Assembly (NCBI GenBank): GCA_003762615.1
Contig: RIAZ01000023.1
Coordinates: 1 to 64,000 of the forward strand
Direction: 5' to 3'
Source of the DNA: Muribaculaceae bacterium Isolate-037 (Harlan)
GTDB taxonomy: Bacteria; Bacteroidota; Bacteroidia; Bacteroidales; Muribaculaceae
Length of the DNA stretch: 64,000 nt
Translations under genes and position numbers: made by a program
In this document: positions 35,298 through 45,957 of the stretch, piece by piece
Layout of the letters: each line of letters begins with the position of its first letter
How positions within the stretch are numbered: position 1 is the stretch's first letter
Notes under the pieces: model-generated
The model's input: only the letters and a program-made list of their open reading frames with translations
Databases searched by the model: none
Told to the model about the DNA's origin: nothing

Positions 35298-36485
35298 ATG
35301 AAAATGACTTTTTTGAAGACAGTATCCTGTCTATGTGGAGGCATTCTTGTAGCGTCTTCCATGCTTGCATCATGCAGCGGTGATAACGATGATCCGGATA
35401 ATAATAAGAAGCCTGATGAGGAGATTGTAGACTCCAAAAACCTTGACTACAGCGCATCAAATGCCGACAGTTGGCACAACTATTCCGTGCGTGTGGCAGA
35501 GCTGCTTGCACGCGATTCTGAGCAGCTCTACAATTCCTGGAATGAGTCATACAATGGCGGGAAATCGTTTGCAGAGATATTCAAGTCAGCCAATACGAGT
35601 GCATATCCAAGCTATCTTAGCTGCATAGAGGAGATACTTGACGGATGTTCGGACATTGCCAACGAGGTGGGTGATGCCAAGATAGGAGATCCTTATGATC
35701 TCTATGTGCAAGGTAAGAGAGAGGAAGCACTCTATGCAGTGGAATCGTGGTATAGCTGGCATTCGCGAGATGACTATGCCAACAATATCCATTCGATACG
35801 TAATTCATATTTTGGTTCGCTCGACGGTTCTGTCTCAGCCAACTCCATGTCAGCACTTGTAAATTCCCTTGATTCCGATCTCGACAGCAGGACAAAAGGA
35901 TTGATTGATGCAGCGCGCACCGCTATCATGGATATCCCTCAGCCTTTCCGTAATAATATAAATTCAAGCGAGGCATTGAAGGCTCAAGAGGCGTGTGCTG
36001 ATCTTGACCGTCATCTCACGACAGTGCTGAAGCCATTCTTTGAGAATCTTGACAACAGTCATGAGTCTCGTTTGGGAGATATTGTGGCAAATTATGTTGA
36101 CAATGTGGTTCTCCCTACCTATAAACTTCTGAAAGAGCGTAATGCCGCGATGCTTGAGGCAGTAAGGAATCTCTCCGGCAACCGTACTGACGTATCTTTT
36201 GAGAAGGCGTGCCAGGCATGGTTATCGGCGAGAGAGCCGTGGGAGAAGAGCGAGGCATTCCTCTTCGGACCCGTGGATGCTCTCGGTCTTGACCCGAACA
36301 TGGATAGTTGGCCTCTTGATCAGGATGCCATTGTCAATCATCTGAAGAGTGGAAACTTCAATGATCTCCTCTGGGGCGATGGAGACGATGATTCCAAGGT
36401 TGAGGCTGCTCAGAATATCCGAGGTTTCCATACTCTTGAATTCCTTCTCTTTAAGGATGGGAATCCCCGTAAGACCAACAATTGA
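35298..36485 (+). CDS. Imelysin (M75-like) lipoprotein
   Basis: A 395-residue lipoprotein (lipobox ASSMLASCSGDNDD). The all-helical imelysin fold is indicated by the conserved GxHxxE motif near the C-terminus (IRGFHTLEFLLF) and by the preceding WPLDQDAI segment. Imelysins such as IrpA and EfeO bind metal, usually iron, at the GxHxxE site in the envelope; proteolysis is not well supported for most. The di-heme protein gene starts 1 bp after the stop codon, so the two are translationally linked. Confidence 0.88.
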   Translation: MKMTFLKTVSCLCGGILVASSMLASCSGDNDDPDNNKKPDEEIVDSKNLDYSASNADSWHNYSVRVAELLARDSEQLYNSWNESYNGGKSFAEIFKSANTSAYPSYLSCIEEILDGCSDIANEVGDAKIGDPYDLYVQGKREEALYAVESWYSWHSRDDYANNIHSIRNSYFGSLDGSVSANSMSALVNSLDSDLDSRTKGLIDAARTAIMDIPQPFRNNINSSEALKAQEACADLDRHLTTVLKPFFENLDNSHESRLGDIVANYVDNVVLPTYKLLKERNAAMLEAVRNLSGNRTDVSFEKACQAWLSAREPWEKSEAFLFGPVDALGLDPNMDSWPLDQDAIVNHLKSGNFNDLLWGDGDDDSKVEAAQNIRGFHTLEFLLFKDGNPRKTNN

Positions 36486-36486
36486 T

Positions 36487-37914
36487 ATGAGTGAAAGAGC
36501 TATTTTATTGGCATTGACATTATCAGCCCTTCTCTCCTCATGTGGAGAGGAGGGCCTTGATGTGCTTGACGTAGAAATCCCTGCCGGCTATGAATTGTCG
36601 GCAGGGACAGCCTCGATATTCATGAATTCATCGAAGGCATACGATTCACCGGCTGATTGGGTGTCGGGCACCTACAGTTCCCGGTTCAACCGAGGCGATA
36701 AACTCTATGACGATATGCGCACCAGCTCCAATGGCTACGGCGGTGGACTCGGACCGGTATATGCCGGATATTCATGCGGAAGTTGCCACAGCAATGCCGG
36801 GCGGACGAAGCCGGCAGGATGGGCTGACCATGGCTCCGGACCTTATGGGTTCTCATCGGCATTGGTCTATGTCACACGTAAGAACGGGGCATTCTTTCAA
36901 GGTTATGGTCGGGTGATTCATGATCAATCTATCTATGGAGTGACACCGGAGGGTAAGTTTCACGTGGAATGGGATTATCAGACGTTTGCATTTCCTGACG
37001 GAGAGACATACGAATTGGCAGCCCCGACCTATACCATCACTGACTGGTATCTGGGCGACATATCGCCGGATGATCTCTTCTGCACGGTCCGTATTCCGTT
37101 GCGTCATGTCGGTATGGGGCAGATCATGTCGCTTGATACCAATGAGATAGAGACTTTGGCTCGCAAGAGTAATTATCCGGAGTATGGCATTTCGGGACGA
37201 TGCAACTATATAACGGAGCGCGGCGTCAGGATGCTCGGATTGTCGGGCAATAAGGCGCAGCATGCCGATCTCACCGTTGAACTCGGATTCTCAAGCGATA
37301 TGGGAGTGACCAACAGCCGTTATCCGGAGGAGATATGTGAGGGTCAGCTGCAGATGACAGAGGGGTCTATGATGGGGCTTCTTTATGATAAACTTGACGT
37401 CTCTACAGAAGATATGGAGAATGTGGATCTTTACATGCAGTGTCTTGGAGTTCCGGCACGCAGGGATGTGGATGATCCGCTTGTACAGCTTGGCGAACAG
37501 AAATTCTATGAGGCGAGATGTCATCTATGCCATGTCACTACCCTTCATACCAAGCCGTCAGGCTCTGTGCTTCTCAACGGTACGCGTCTCCCATGGCTTG
37601 GAGGGCAGACCATCCATCCCTACAGCGATTTCCTCCTGCACGACATGGGTTCGGAAATCATGGGGATCGGACTTAACGATAACTACGTCTCCGGTCTTGC
37701 CATGGGGAATGAGTGGCGCACCACGCCTCTATGGGGCATAGGTCTTCAGGAGAAAGTGAACGGTCATACCTACTTTCTGCATGATGGACGTGCCCGTAAT
37801 TTCGTGGAGGCGATAATGTGGCATGGCGGTGAAGGTGAGGCCTCAAAGAATCTTTTCAAGAATATGAATAAGACAGAGCGTGACGCACTGGTGCGTTTCC
37901 TGCAAAGTCTCTGA
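36487..37914 (+). CDS. Di-heme oxidoreductase, DUF1111-like lipoprotein
   Basis: A 475-residue protein from ATG 36487 (lipobox LTLSALLSSCGEEG). It has two c-type heme sites, GYSCGSCHSNAGR near residue 100 and RCHLCHVTT near residue 345, and the C-terminal LHDGRARNFVEAIMWHGGEG characteristic of the DUF1111 di-heme 'thiol oxidoreductase' family, related to di-heme peroxidases. It would be anchored in the envelope and exchange electrons with a partner; the neighbouring imelysin is the standard one in Bacteroidetes. Confidence 0.88.
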   Translation: MSERAILLALTLSALLSSCGEEGLDVLDVEIPAGYELSAGTASIFMNSSKAYDSPADWVSGTYSSRFNRGDKLYDDMRTSSNGYGGGLGPVYAGYSCGSCHSNAGRTKPAGWADHGSGPYGFSSALVYVTRKNGAFFQGYGRVIHDQSIYGVTPEGKFHVEWDYQTFAFPDGETYELAAPTYTITDWYLGDISPDDLFCTVRIPLRHVGMGQIMSLDTNEIETLARKSNYPEYGISGRCNYITERGVRMLGLSGNKAQHADLTVELGFSSDMGVTNSRYPEEICEGQLQMTEGSMMGLLYDKLDVSTEDMENVDLYMQCLGVPARRDVDDPLVQLGEQKFYEARCHLCHVTTLHTKPSGSVLLNGTRLPWLGGQTIHPYSDFLLHDMGSEIMGIGLNDNYVSGLAMGNEWRTTPLWGIGLQEKVNGHTYFLHDGRARNFVEAIMWHGGEGEASKNLFKNMNKTERDALVRFLQSL

Positions 37915-37954
37915 TGCAATCCACTTCAACAATAACATTATTAACATCAAGCAC

Positions 37955-39166
37955 ATGAAAAAGATATTCCTATACCTCCTCTTCTCATTATTCTTCATCC
38001 CGATGTCTGCCCAATATGATTCCGACACGGAGAATGGCGTAGTGTCGTTTGCCGGAAGAAAGGGTTTTATCTGGGAGAGTAAGAATGGCAAGTTTGAGTT
38101 CAAGCCATATCTTATGGTTCAGACGGGACTTGACGTAAACTATTATGACAGTGAGGGACTTGATCCTGCATACAACCAGGATCACGTGCATAATACAGGC
38201 TTTAACATACCATACGCCGTTCTCGGCTTCACCGGACGTGCATTCGGTTTTATCACCTACAACCTCTCAATCAATGCTGCGGCTTCGGGTGGTGCATTGC
38301 TCCAACAGGCGTGGGCAGATATGAAACTCCGTGATGAATTTGGAGTGAAGGTCGGTAAATTCAAGACGCCTTTCACTCATGCCACACTCACCACTCTTGG
38401 CGAGACGCTATTCCCCACAATGCCTGTATCACTTACGGCTCCGGTCATAATGCCTCATTCCCTCAATGCGGTGACACCCTCGATGATGACAGGTTTTGAC
38501 CTTGGTGTGGAGATACATGGCATGGTGAAGGATAAATGGGGATATGAGGTGGGCATTTTCAATGGCACCGGCTCAACGATCAATACTGCGACAAAGACCT
38601 TCAGTGATGACTGGCACATTCCTTCGCTGCTATATGCCGGACGTCTCACCTTCCAGCCTTATGGAGTGATGCCCGCCACACAAGGTAATCCAAATCAGTT
38701 GAATCTTAATAAGATGCTTGTTGGAATGTCAGCCTCCATGAATGTAGAGAGTGAGAATGAGAGCACCAACGATTTCCGTGCCGGATTGGAATTGGCATGG
38801 CTTCACAACCGTCTGTATCTTGCCGGAGAGGCTTACTACATGCATGTGGGTTTCACAAAACGGCAGAAGATAGATGAGTCGTTTGAGTATATGGGGGGAT
38901 ATGTGCAGGCAGGCTACTTTGTTACAGATCGTCTCCAGCCGGCACTCCGATATGATTTCTTTGATCGTAACGGGCTTGACAAGGGGGGCTTTCTTAATAT
39001 GCCGGCTGTTGGTCTTAACTATTATTTCAAGAGTGTCAATCTGAAGCTTCAGGCGATGTACCGCTATATCGGTCGCACGGGGCATAAGACTCAATTGGAC
39101 CGTGACAATGATGATCTCGGTCTTGCCCAGCATAACGGCACGATACTGATTCAATATACCTTCTGA
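37955..39166 (+). CDS. OprP/OprO-like outer-membrane porin
   Basis: A 403-residue protein from ATG 37955 with signal MKKIFLYLLFSLFFIPMSAQ. Strand-rich throughout, with features of the phosphate-selective porin O/P family (KFEFKPYLMVQTGLDVNYYD, VKVGKFKTPFTHATLTTLGE, RLQPALRYDFFDRNG) and a C-terminal Phe (NGTILIQYTF). It is the second outer-membrane barrel of the operon. The stop codon overlaps the ATG of the next gene. Confidence 0.82.
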   Translation: MKKIFLYLLFSLFFIPMSAQYDSDTENGVVSFAGRKGFIWESKNGKFEFKPYLMVQTGLDVNYYDSEGLDPAYNQDHVHNTGFNIPYAVLGFTGRAFGFITYNLSINAAASGGALLQQAWADMKLRDEFGVKVGKFKTPFTHATLTTLGETLFPTMPVSLTAPVIMPHSLNAVTPSMMTGFDLGVEIHGMVKDKWGYEVGIFNGTGSTINTATKTFSDDWHIPSLLYAGRLTFQPYGVMPATQGNPNQLNLNKMLVGMSASMNVESENESTNDFRAGLELAWLHNRLYLAGEAYYMHVGFTKRQKIDESFEYMGGYVQAGYFVTDRLQPALRYDFFDRNGLDKGGFLNMPAVGLNYYFKSVNLKLQAMYRYIGRTGHKTQLDRDNDDLGLAQHNGTILIQYTF

Positions 39167-39891
39167 TGAAATATATTGGGAATAAAGCTATGAGGAATAA
39201 GAAGATATTGCTCCTGTTGTTGCCGTTCCTTCTGTCGGGATGTGACGACGGTAGGATATATCCTACCGACATTGACCTTAGCGGAGACAGTGGTATTACG
39301 GTGGTCATGACGGGCGAGATCAGCGGGTCATCAGATTCATACGAATCGGGATATTCTCTTGTGCTTGCGGCATTTAATGAATCGGATGATTATGCCATTG
39401 TCTCAAAGACGGTGCATGATGGGAGTGATAGCGTCGAATTGTCGAATGTATCGCCAAAGGCATCTACCATTGAATTATGTCTTATAAATTCACTGCGTAA
39501 AAGGATCCTTACACTCAGCACCGTATCGGTGTCGGCATCTGCAGGTGATCGTATTTCATTTGATGTCGGGAAGGTGGATGCCTCGCATTTCTCCATAATG
39601 AATAATACTATTTTCGGGAAATCCTGCGTGCAGTGTCATGGAGCCACCGGCAATGCCGCAGCAGGGCTTGACCTGCGGACGGAGGAGGCGTACAGAATGC
39701 TTGTCGGGACGGCTTCATCTGTAGAGGATGGTGTGCTTAGGGTTAATCCCGGAGATGCTGCAAGCTCCACTCTCTGGAGGGTGGTTGCCACAGATGTATC
39801 GGAGAGTTGGAAATTTGATCATTCCAATCTTCTGACGTATGATCAGGTGGGGTTTATTGAAAATTGGATAAATAACTTGAGTAATGATTAA
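39166..39891 (+). CDS. Lipoprotein with one c-type heme site
   Basis: A 241-residue protein. The start at 39166 overlaps the preceding stop codon (TGATG); ATG 39190 is an alternative giving MRNKKILLLLLPFLLSGC. Lipobox LLSGC. A single heme-binding CxxCH is seen in GKSCVQCHGATGNAAAGLDL, and the surrounding region resembles planctomycete-type cytochrome c modules (PGDAASSTLWRVV). It would be another electron carrier for the di-heme protein. Confidence 0.75.
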   Translation: MKYIGNKAMRNKKILLLLLPFLLSGCDDGRIYPTDIDLSGDSGITVVMTGEISGSSDSYESGYSLVLAAFNESDDYAIVSKTVHDGSDSVELSNVSPKASTIELCLINSLRKRILTLSTVSVSASAGDRISFDVGKVDASHFSIMNNTIFGKSCVQCHGATGNAAAGLDLRTEEAYRMLVGTASSVEDGVLRVNPGDAASSTLWRVVATDVSESWKFDHSNLLTYDQVGFIENWINNLSND

Positions 39892-40981
39892 GGATAAGGA
39901 TCTGGTCTCTGCCACAGGAGCGTGGGAGTGCCATGTGATAATAAGCGTAGAACGTCCCGGACTGCCCTTCAGCGATCAATTGAGGGAGATAGAGCATGAA
40001 TTTCAGGCATATCTGCGCGATAGGGGCGATGGTATGACGCCGGTGTTCATGCGCTGGTTTCTCAGTGATGCCGCTAATCAGGCGCAGTCAATCTCCAAAG
40101 ATTTCAATTGTGCGATGTCGATAGTGGAGCAGCCTCCGCTTGATCTCACCAAGGTGGCTCTTTGGGTATGGCTTATGGAGGATGTGGAGGTGAGTTCCCT
40201 GCCAGATGGTTCATATTCTGTAAGACACGGGGAATATACCCACCTGTTTGAGGGTAGCCGCTGCCGACCGGGTGAGGATTCCCATTGTGCCACCTACGAT
40301 ATGCTTGCCGCCACCCAGAAGATGCTGAATGAGAAGGGGGGCAGTTTGATAGGTAATTGCGTGCGTACATGGTTCTTTGTGCAGAATGTTGACGTCAACT
40401 ACGGAGGAGTAGTCAGCGGGCGTAACAGTCTGTTCAATGAGTGCGGACTTACACGTAACACCCGTTTCATAGCGAGCACCGGTATCGGCGGACGTCATGC
40501 CGACAAGACAGCCACAGTGCAGATGGATTCCTATTCAGTGATTGGACTGCATGAGGGACAGATGAAGATGATCAATGCTCCGGACTATCTTAATCCCACA
40601 TACGAATATGGGGTGGCATTTGAGCGTGCCACGAGTGTGGATTATGGCGACAGGCGTCATCTGTTCATATCCGGCACCGCGAGCATAGATAACCGGGGGG
40701 AGATTGTCTGGGAAGGTGATATCCGGCATCAGACACTCCGTATGTTGACAAACGTGGAGGCATTGCTTAAGGCTGCGGAATGTGGCTGGGATGACGTGGG
40801 ACAGATGCTTGTCTATTTGCGAGATATGGCAGATGCGGGAATAGTCAGGAAGATGTTTGAGGAGCGTTTCCCGGATATACCCTATCTTATTCTGTTGGCA
40901 CCGGTGTGCCGTCCCGGATGGCTCATAGAGATGGAGTGTATGGCAATGAAACCGGTATCGACAGAATGGGCGGCGTTATGA
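39884..40981 (+). CDS. Rid/YjgF-superfamily protein resembling chorismatases
   Basis: A 365-residue cytoplasmic protein, far longer than the 130-residue RidA. The C-terminal half shows the Rid fold (HLFISGTASIDNRGEIVWEG, DIRHQTLRMLTNVEALLKAA) and ends with VCRPGWLIEMECMAM, close to the VCRP...EIE signature of FkbO/Hyg5-type chorismatases, with the conserved Glu present. The N-terminal half (GDGMTPVFMRWFLSDAANQA) also resembles that family. It overlaps both neighbours (8 and 4 bp), so it is made together with the envelope heme proteins, an odd partnership. Its actual substrate is unknown. Confidence 0.7.
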   Translation: MIKDKDLVSATGAWECHVIISVERPGLPFSDQLREIEHEFQAYLRDRGDGMTPVFMRWFLSDAANQAQSISKDFNCAMSIVEQPPLDLTKVALWVWLMEDVEVSSLPDGSYSVRHGEYTHLFEGSRCRPGEDSHCATYDMLAATQKMLNEKGGSLIGNCVRTWFFVQNVDVNYGGVVSGRNSLFNECGLTRNTRFIASTGIGGRHADKTATVQMDSYSVIGLHEGQMKMINAPDYLNPTYEYGVAFERATSVDYGDRRHLFISGTASIDNRGEIVWEGDIRHQTLRMLTNVEALLKAAECGWDDVGQMLVYLRDMADAGIVRKMFEERFPDIPYLILLAPVCRPGWLIEMECMAMKPVSTEWAAL

Positions 40982-42972
40982 GTTCGGAATTGATTGGAAA
41001 TATTGGGAAAACAACCTTGGCGGTTTACGTCGGGGTTGTCCTTTGTTTGGGAGTTACCACATTCCTCTCCCCTCTTGTGTATGGTTCATGGTGGTTTATT
41101 TTATTGTGGATTATATTTGCTGCGACGCTTGCAATCGGTATGTGGCAAAGTGGCATGTGGCGCAGACCGGGATCTTTTCTTCTTCATCTCTCTATGCTTG
41201 CAATCTTGGGCGGAGGCTTGCTGACATGGCTTATGCAGGAGAAAGGTAGTGTCAGGATCTCACAAGGTGAGCGTGTGGCATTCTTTGAACGGGAAGGGGG
41301 TGGAATGACATCATTGCCTAAGGAATTATCGCTTGAGCGGTTTGAGGTGGTGTATTATCCGGGAGGGGATGTGCCACGTGATTATGTATCGCATCTGCTG
41401 GTGGATGGAGAGCGGCATACGGTGTCAATGAATAAGATTCTTGATATCGATGGTTATCGTCTTTGTCAATCGTCTTACGACAATACCGGGGCAACAGTGC
41501 TTTCTGTCAATCATGATCCCTACGGCATTCCTCTCTCATACGCAGGATATGTGCTTTTCGGCATAGGTGGTTTTCTTGTGATGCTTAATCCGGCAGGACG
41601 ATTCCGTCGGTTGCTGAAGGTACTATCTGTCATCACTATTCTGCTGATACCCCTTGGAGTATCGGCAGCCACACAGAATAAGGAGGCGAATGATAGGATA
41701 TATGGGGTACCACGCGCTTTGGCAGACAGTCTCAGGAAGGAACAGGTGATATATGGAGGTAGGATAGTGACGTTCAACACCTTGGCGAAAGATGTGATGA
41801 CGAAGCTTTATGGAGATACGGAATATCGAGGATTGTCGGCGGAGCAGGTGCTCCTTTCATTCCGTATTTTCCCGCAAGAATGGAAAGATCAGCCTCTGGT
41901 CAAGATAAAGGATAAGAATTTGCGTCAAGCCCTGGATCTGGATGGAGAATATGCCTCTCTGTCAGATTTCTTTGATGAGGATGGAGGGTATAGGATATCG
42001 GAATTGCAGAGTGCGCTTGGCGACGGACATAGACGGAGCGTGGAGGAGGTGGATGAGAAGGTGGGTATATTGCTTACGCTCCTTTCCGGCAATCTGATAG
42101 TTAAAACCTCGGATAAAGATATTTCCTTGGCTCCATGGAGGATTGAATTGGAATTATTGTATAATTCCTTTCCGGGAGGAATATTGGTCTTTGTAAGCCT
42201 GTTTATGGCTTTCCTATCGTTTGGGGTAGGGATATTATTCGTACGATATGAGAAGATATCCGGATGGATTGGTGCATTATTTTTGGTACTGTCTTTTGTG
42301 CTGTCGCTGCTGATATTTGTGGTTCAATGGATTCTTGCATCACGGTTGCCACTTTCAAACACTTACGAGACGTTGGAATTCATAGTGCTCCTGTTGGAGA
42401 TCCTTCTGCTGACAGTTGGACGGCGTATAGGAATGTTGTTGTTGACGGGTAGCCTATTCTCCGGAGTGTTGGCACTTGTGGCGCATCTTGTGGAGATAAA
42501 TCCGGTGGTGACGCCCTTGATGCCGGTGCTACATTCGCCGTGGCTCTCGCTGCACGTGTCGCTTGTGATGGCATCCTACGTACTTCTTGGATTTACGGCG
42601 GTTGTGGCGGTTGTTGCTCTCTCAGGATTGGGGGCTGTAGAACGGTTAAGAGGATTATCGCTCGCAATGCTCTATCCGGGAGTATGGTTATTGGGGATGG
42701 GTATATTTACGGGAGCTGTATGGGCAAATGTCAGTTGGGGAGAATACTGGAGTTGGGATCCGAAGGAGACATGGGCATTGGTTACACTCATGGTCTATTC
42801 CCTGCCGTTGCATGACCGGATGTTTGCAATAATATTGAAGCCGATATACGGGATAGCAGAAAGGGATTATAGTGCCAAGATATTTCATATCTATCTTCTT
42901 ATAGCAATTTTAAGCCTGATAATGACCTACGTGGGGGTAAATTACCTTAATTCCCTCCATGCCTATAATTAA
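40978..42972 (+). CDS. ccsA: ResB-CcsA fusion, system II cytochrome c maturation protein
   Basis: A 664-residue membrane protein from ATG 40978, which overlaps the Rid stop codon. The N-terminal part has ResB-like membrane segments and a periplasmic domain (residues about 60-400). The C-terminal part is CcsA, with the tryptophan-rich heme-handling motif WGEYWSWDPKETWALV and conserved His in HSPWLSLHVSLVM and LPLHDRM. It attaches heme to the CxxCH sites of exported cytochromes. Its place at the end of this operon suggests dedication to the di-heme and mono-heme lipoproteins encoded just upstream. Confidence 0.88.
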   Translation: MSSELIGNIGKTTLAVYVGVVLCLGVTTFLSPLVYGSWWFILLWIIFAATLAIGMWQSGMWRRPGSFLLHLSMLAILGGGLLTWLMQEKGSVRISQGERVAFFEREGGGMTSLPKELSLERFEVVYYPGGDVPRDYVSHLLVDGERHTVSMNKILDIDGYRLCQSSYDNTGATVLSVNHDPYGIPLSYAGYVLFGIGGFLVMLNPAGRFRRLLKVLSVITILLIPLGVSAATQNKEANDRIYGVPRALADSLRKEQVIYGGRIVTFNTLAKDVMTKLYGDTEYRGLSAEQVLLSFRIFPQEWKDQPLVKIKDKNLRQALDLDGEYASLSDFFDEDGGYRISELQSALGDGHRRSVEEVDEKVGILLTLLSGNLIVKTSDKDISLAPWRIELELLYNSFPGGILVFVSLFMAFLSFGVGILFVRYEKISGWIGALFLVLSFVLSLLIFVVQWILASRLPLSNTYETLEFIVLLLEILLLTVGRRIGMLLLTGSLFSGVLALVAHLVEINPVVTPLMPVLHSPWLSLHVSLVMASYVLLGFTAVVAVVALSGLGAVERLRGLSLAMLYPGVWLLGMGIFTGAVWANVSWGEYWSWDPKETWALVTLMVYSLPLHDRMFAIILKPIYGIAERDYSAKIFHIYLLIAILSLIMTYVGVNYLNSLHAYN

Positions 42973-43116
42973 TAACTGAAGTTTCGTAAGCTGCACTTCA
43001 GTGGTTTAAAGTTTATAGTTTAAGGTTTAAGATTCACGAAAATCCACGGATCTTTTCATTATACAAAATTTAATGATCATAAACCATAAACCATAAACTA
43101 TAAACCTTAAATTAAT
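42968..43116 (+). repeat. Dispersed 7-bp-period element, copy 2
   Basis: Nearly identical to copy 1 in the same orientation, with one extra ATAAACC-type heptamer in the right arm. It begins within a few bases of the CcsA stop codon and ends at the hairpin 43117-43173. Confidence 0.8.
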
Positions 43117-43173
43117 AATCTTTTTGTGTTGCATGCTTCGCCACTTGAGCGAAGTATGCAACACAAAAAGATT
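43117..43173. terminator. 25-bp inverted repeat between convergent genes
   Basis: 43117-43141 pairs with 43149-43173 over 25 bp with a single G-T mismatch, loop CACTTGA. The outer stem provides A and T runs in both directions, so it can serve the CcsA gene and the converging sugar-phosphate transferase gene. Confidence 0.7.
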
Positions 43174-43213
43174 CTGGAGAATTTTCTGGATAATCTTATG
43201 ATGTGGGGTGCGA

Positions 43214-44359
43214 TCAGTCGTAGAGGGTTTTGTCGAGGCGTTTCTCGCGTTGGCGTATCGCTCTTGTGAGGAGAATATTGGCTATTGTCCACACGACTAC
43301 ATCTCCGATGAATATTATTGTTGGATTGGTGAAGGGGGATACAAGCACGTTTATGCCGATGAATGCTATTGATACTCCGAGGATCGTAAGCAGGGCGGCT
43401 GCCTGATTCATGCCGAGTGCGAGAATCTTGTGGTGGATGTGGCATTTATCGGGCAGGAAGGGATTGCGCCCTTTCTTGACACGGTGGAAATACACTCTGA
43501 ATACGTCAAAACATGGGACGATGAGCGGGGATAATGCCACGATTGCCGGGTTGTAGTCAACGGTGAGAAAATCCGGCTTGGCACACATCACTGCAATTGC
43601 ACAGAATACGAGCACCATACCGGTGGTCAATGCTCCGGTGTCGCCCATGAATATCTTTTTCTGTTTTGTGACGTCGCCGAATACGTTGTAGTAGAAGAAT
43701 GGGAACAATGTTCCGGCAGACGCAACGGCAAGTAGGGAATATATGAATTCTCCTCCGTTGAAGAATACCACGGCATAGAATATAAGAGCTATGGAGCTTA
43801 ATCCGGAAGCGAGTCCGTCAATACCGTCGATAAGGTTGATGGCGTTGACTACGTATACCGTTACAAGGATGGAGAATAGCCATGCGAGAACATCCGGCAA
43901 TTCGTTTAGCCACAATATGCCATAAAGATTGTCGATATACATTCCGGAGCATGCCAGGAGTATGGCACATACAATCTGTACAACGAATTTTGCCATGTAT
44001 CTGACGCCGATGAGATCATCTGCGATACCGACAAGATATAGCAGTATTATTGCGCATATTTCAAAATATATAGGCACGAATGCTCCACCGATTGCGTCAA
44101 TCATAGGTGCGGATCCGAGTCTTAGGTTAAGGGCTACGACGAGAGTCAGGGAGAACAGGAAGGCCGGGAAAAATGCAATGCCACCAAGACGCGGCACTAC
44201 CCCACGGTGAATCTTCCTCTCGTCGATTTCGTCAAAAAGATTTCGTCGGAAGGCAATGAGAATAATCTTTGGAATCAGTATGCCGGCAATAAGCACAGAT
44301 ATCGCAAAGCAAAGGAGGTCATTCTCCAACCAATACAATAAGGTGTCTTGTGTAAACAT
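43214..44359 (-). CDS. Polyprenyl-phosphate N-acetylhexosamine-1-phosphate transferase (WecA/MraY family)
   Basis: A 381-residue protein with about 11 membrane segments. Family motifs in order: a D-D-like motif as GIADDLIGVRY, the NLIDGIDGLASG segment, FMGDTGALTTG (magnesium and substrate site) and PDKCHIHHKILALG (the HxHH motif of the WecA/TagO branch). It would load a sugar-1-phosphate onto undecaprenyl phosphate to start O-antigen, capsule or glycan synthesis at the inner membrane. No other glycan-assembly gene is adjacent. Confidence 0.9.
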   Translation of the reverse strand: MFTQDTLLYWLENDLLCFAISVLIAGILIPKIILIAFRRNLFDEIDERKIHRGVVPRLGGIAFFPAFLFSLTLVVALNLRLGSAPMIDAIGGAFVPIYFEICAIILLYLVGIADDLIGVRYMAKFVVQIVCAILLACSGMYIDNLYGILWLNELPDVLAWLFSILVTVYVVNAINLIDGIDGLASGLSSIALIFYAVVFFNGGEFIYSLLAVASAGTLFPFFYYNVFGDVTKQKKIFMGDTGALTTGMVLVFCAIAVMCAKPDFLTVDYNPAIVALSPLIVPCFDVFRVYFHRVKKGRNPFLPDKCHIHHKILALGMNQAAALLTILGVSIAFIGINVLVSPFTNPTIIFIGDVVVWTIANILLTRAIRQREKRLDKTLYD

Positions 44360-44523
44360 GTAAAAGTTTTAAATTATTAGAAATTTCGGTTACAGAATTG
44401 AAACCAAGAGGATTACGCTAACGATGTCAATTATAAAATGGACAAGTTAAAACTACGGCATGACCGTATTTTGCAAAATTATGAAAAAAAATAAAAAAAT
44501 CAAAATTAAAAATAAAATAAAAA

Positions 44524-44553
44524 AGATGGAGAAGATCATGATCTTCTCCATCT
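44524..44553. terminator. 30-bp perfect palindrome after gap
   Basis: AGATGGAGAAGATCA directly followed by its exact complement, with flanking A- and T-rich tracts. It lies 29 bp beyond the gap stop codon and fits a terminator for that gene. Confidence 0.75.
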
Positions 44554-44581
44554 AAGGATTATGGTTTTATCAAAAAATTGA

Positions 44582-45625
<1,044 letters not shown>

Positions 45626-45663
45626 TTAATAAAAACTTGTTTTCTAATAAATCCTGTAGATTT

Positions 45664-45747
45664 CCGGAATTGGCGATTCCGGATTACCCGTTGATGGGTT
45701 CCACCTTTTAGGTATGCAAAATTATAAAAAAAAATTGGTATTGCAAT
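45664..45747 (-). promoter_or_regulatory. gap promoter and structured leader
   Basis: Minus-strand -7 TAATTTTG (45717-45724) with ATTG (45744-45747) 19 bp upstream. The predicted leader contains CCGGAAT/ATTCCGG (45664-45670 and 45676-45682) around a 5-nt loop. Whether the hairpin regulates or only stabilises the message cannot be told. Confidence 0.45.
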
Positions 45748-45957
45748 CGTAAATGAACGTTTTTTAACGTAATGACGTTTTTTAATCCGAGAAATCGTGA
45801 TTTTTAGAGAATTTTTTAGTAGATTCGCATGATTTCATGGCAATCCCGGTCTATAGTCGACCTCGACTCGGACCCCTAAAGGGGGAGCTGTTGTCCCCTG
45901 ACCCCTTCAGGAGGAGTTGAGACTAATAAAAAAATATAAACCATAAACCAATCTACA

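Noticed and set aside
36349..36486. Earlier start for the di-heme protein, overlapping imelysin
   Set aside because: The extension is imelysin sequence in another frame, and a lipoprotein signal begins at ATG 36487.
40906..40977. Earlier start for the ResB-CcsA protein
   Set aside because: It overlaps the Rid gene, and the ATGA overlap at 40978 gives the natural start before the first membrane segment.
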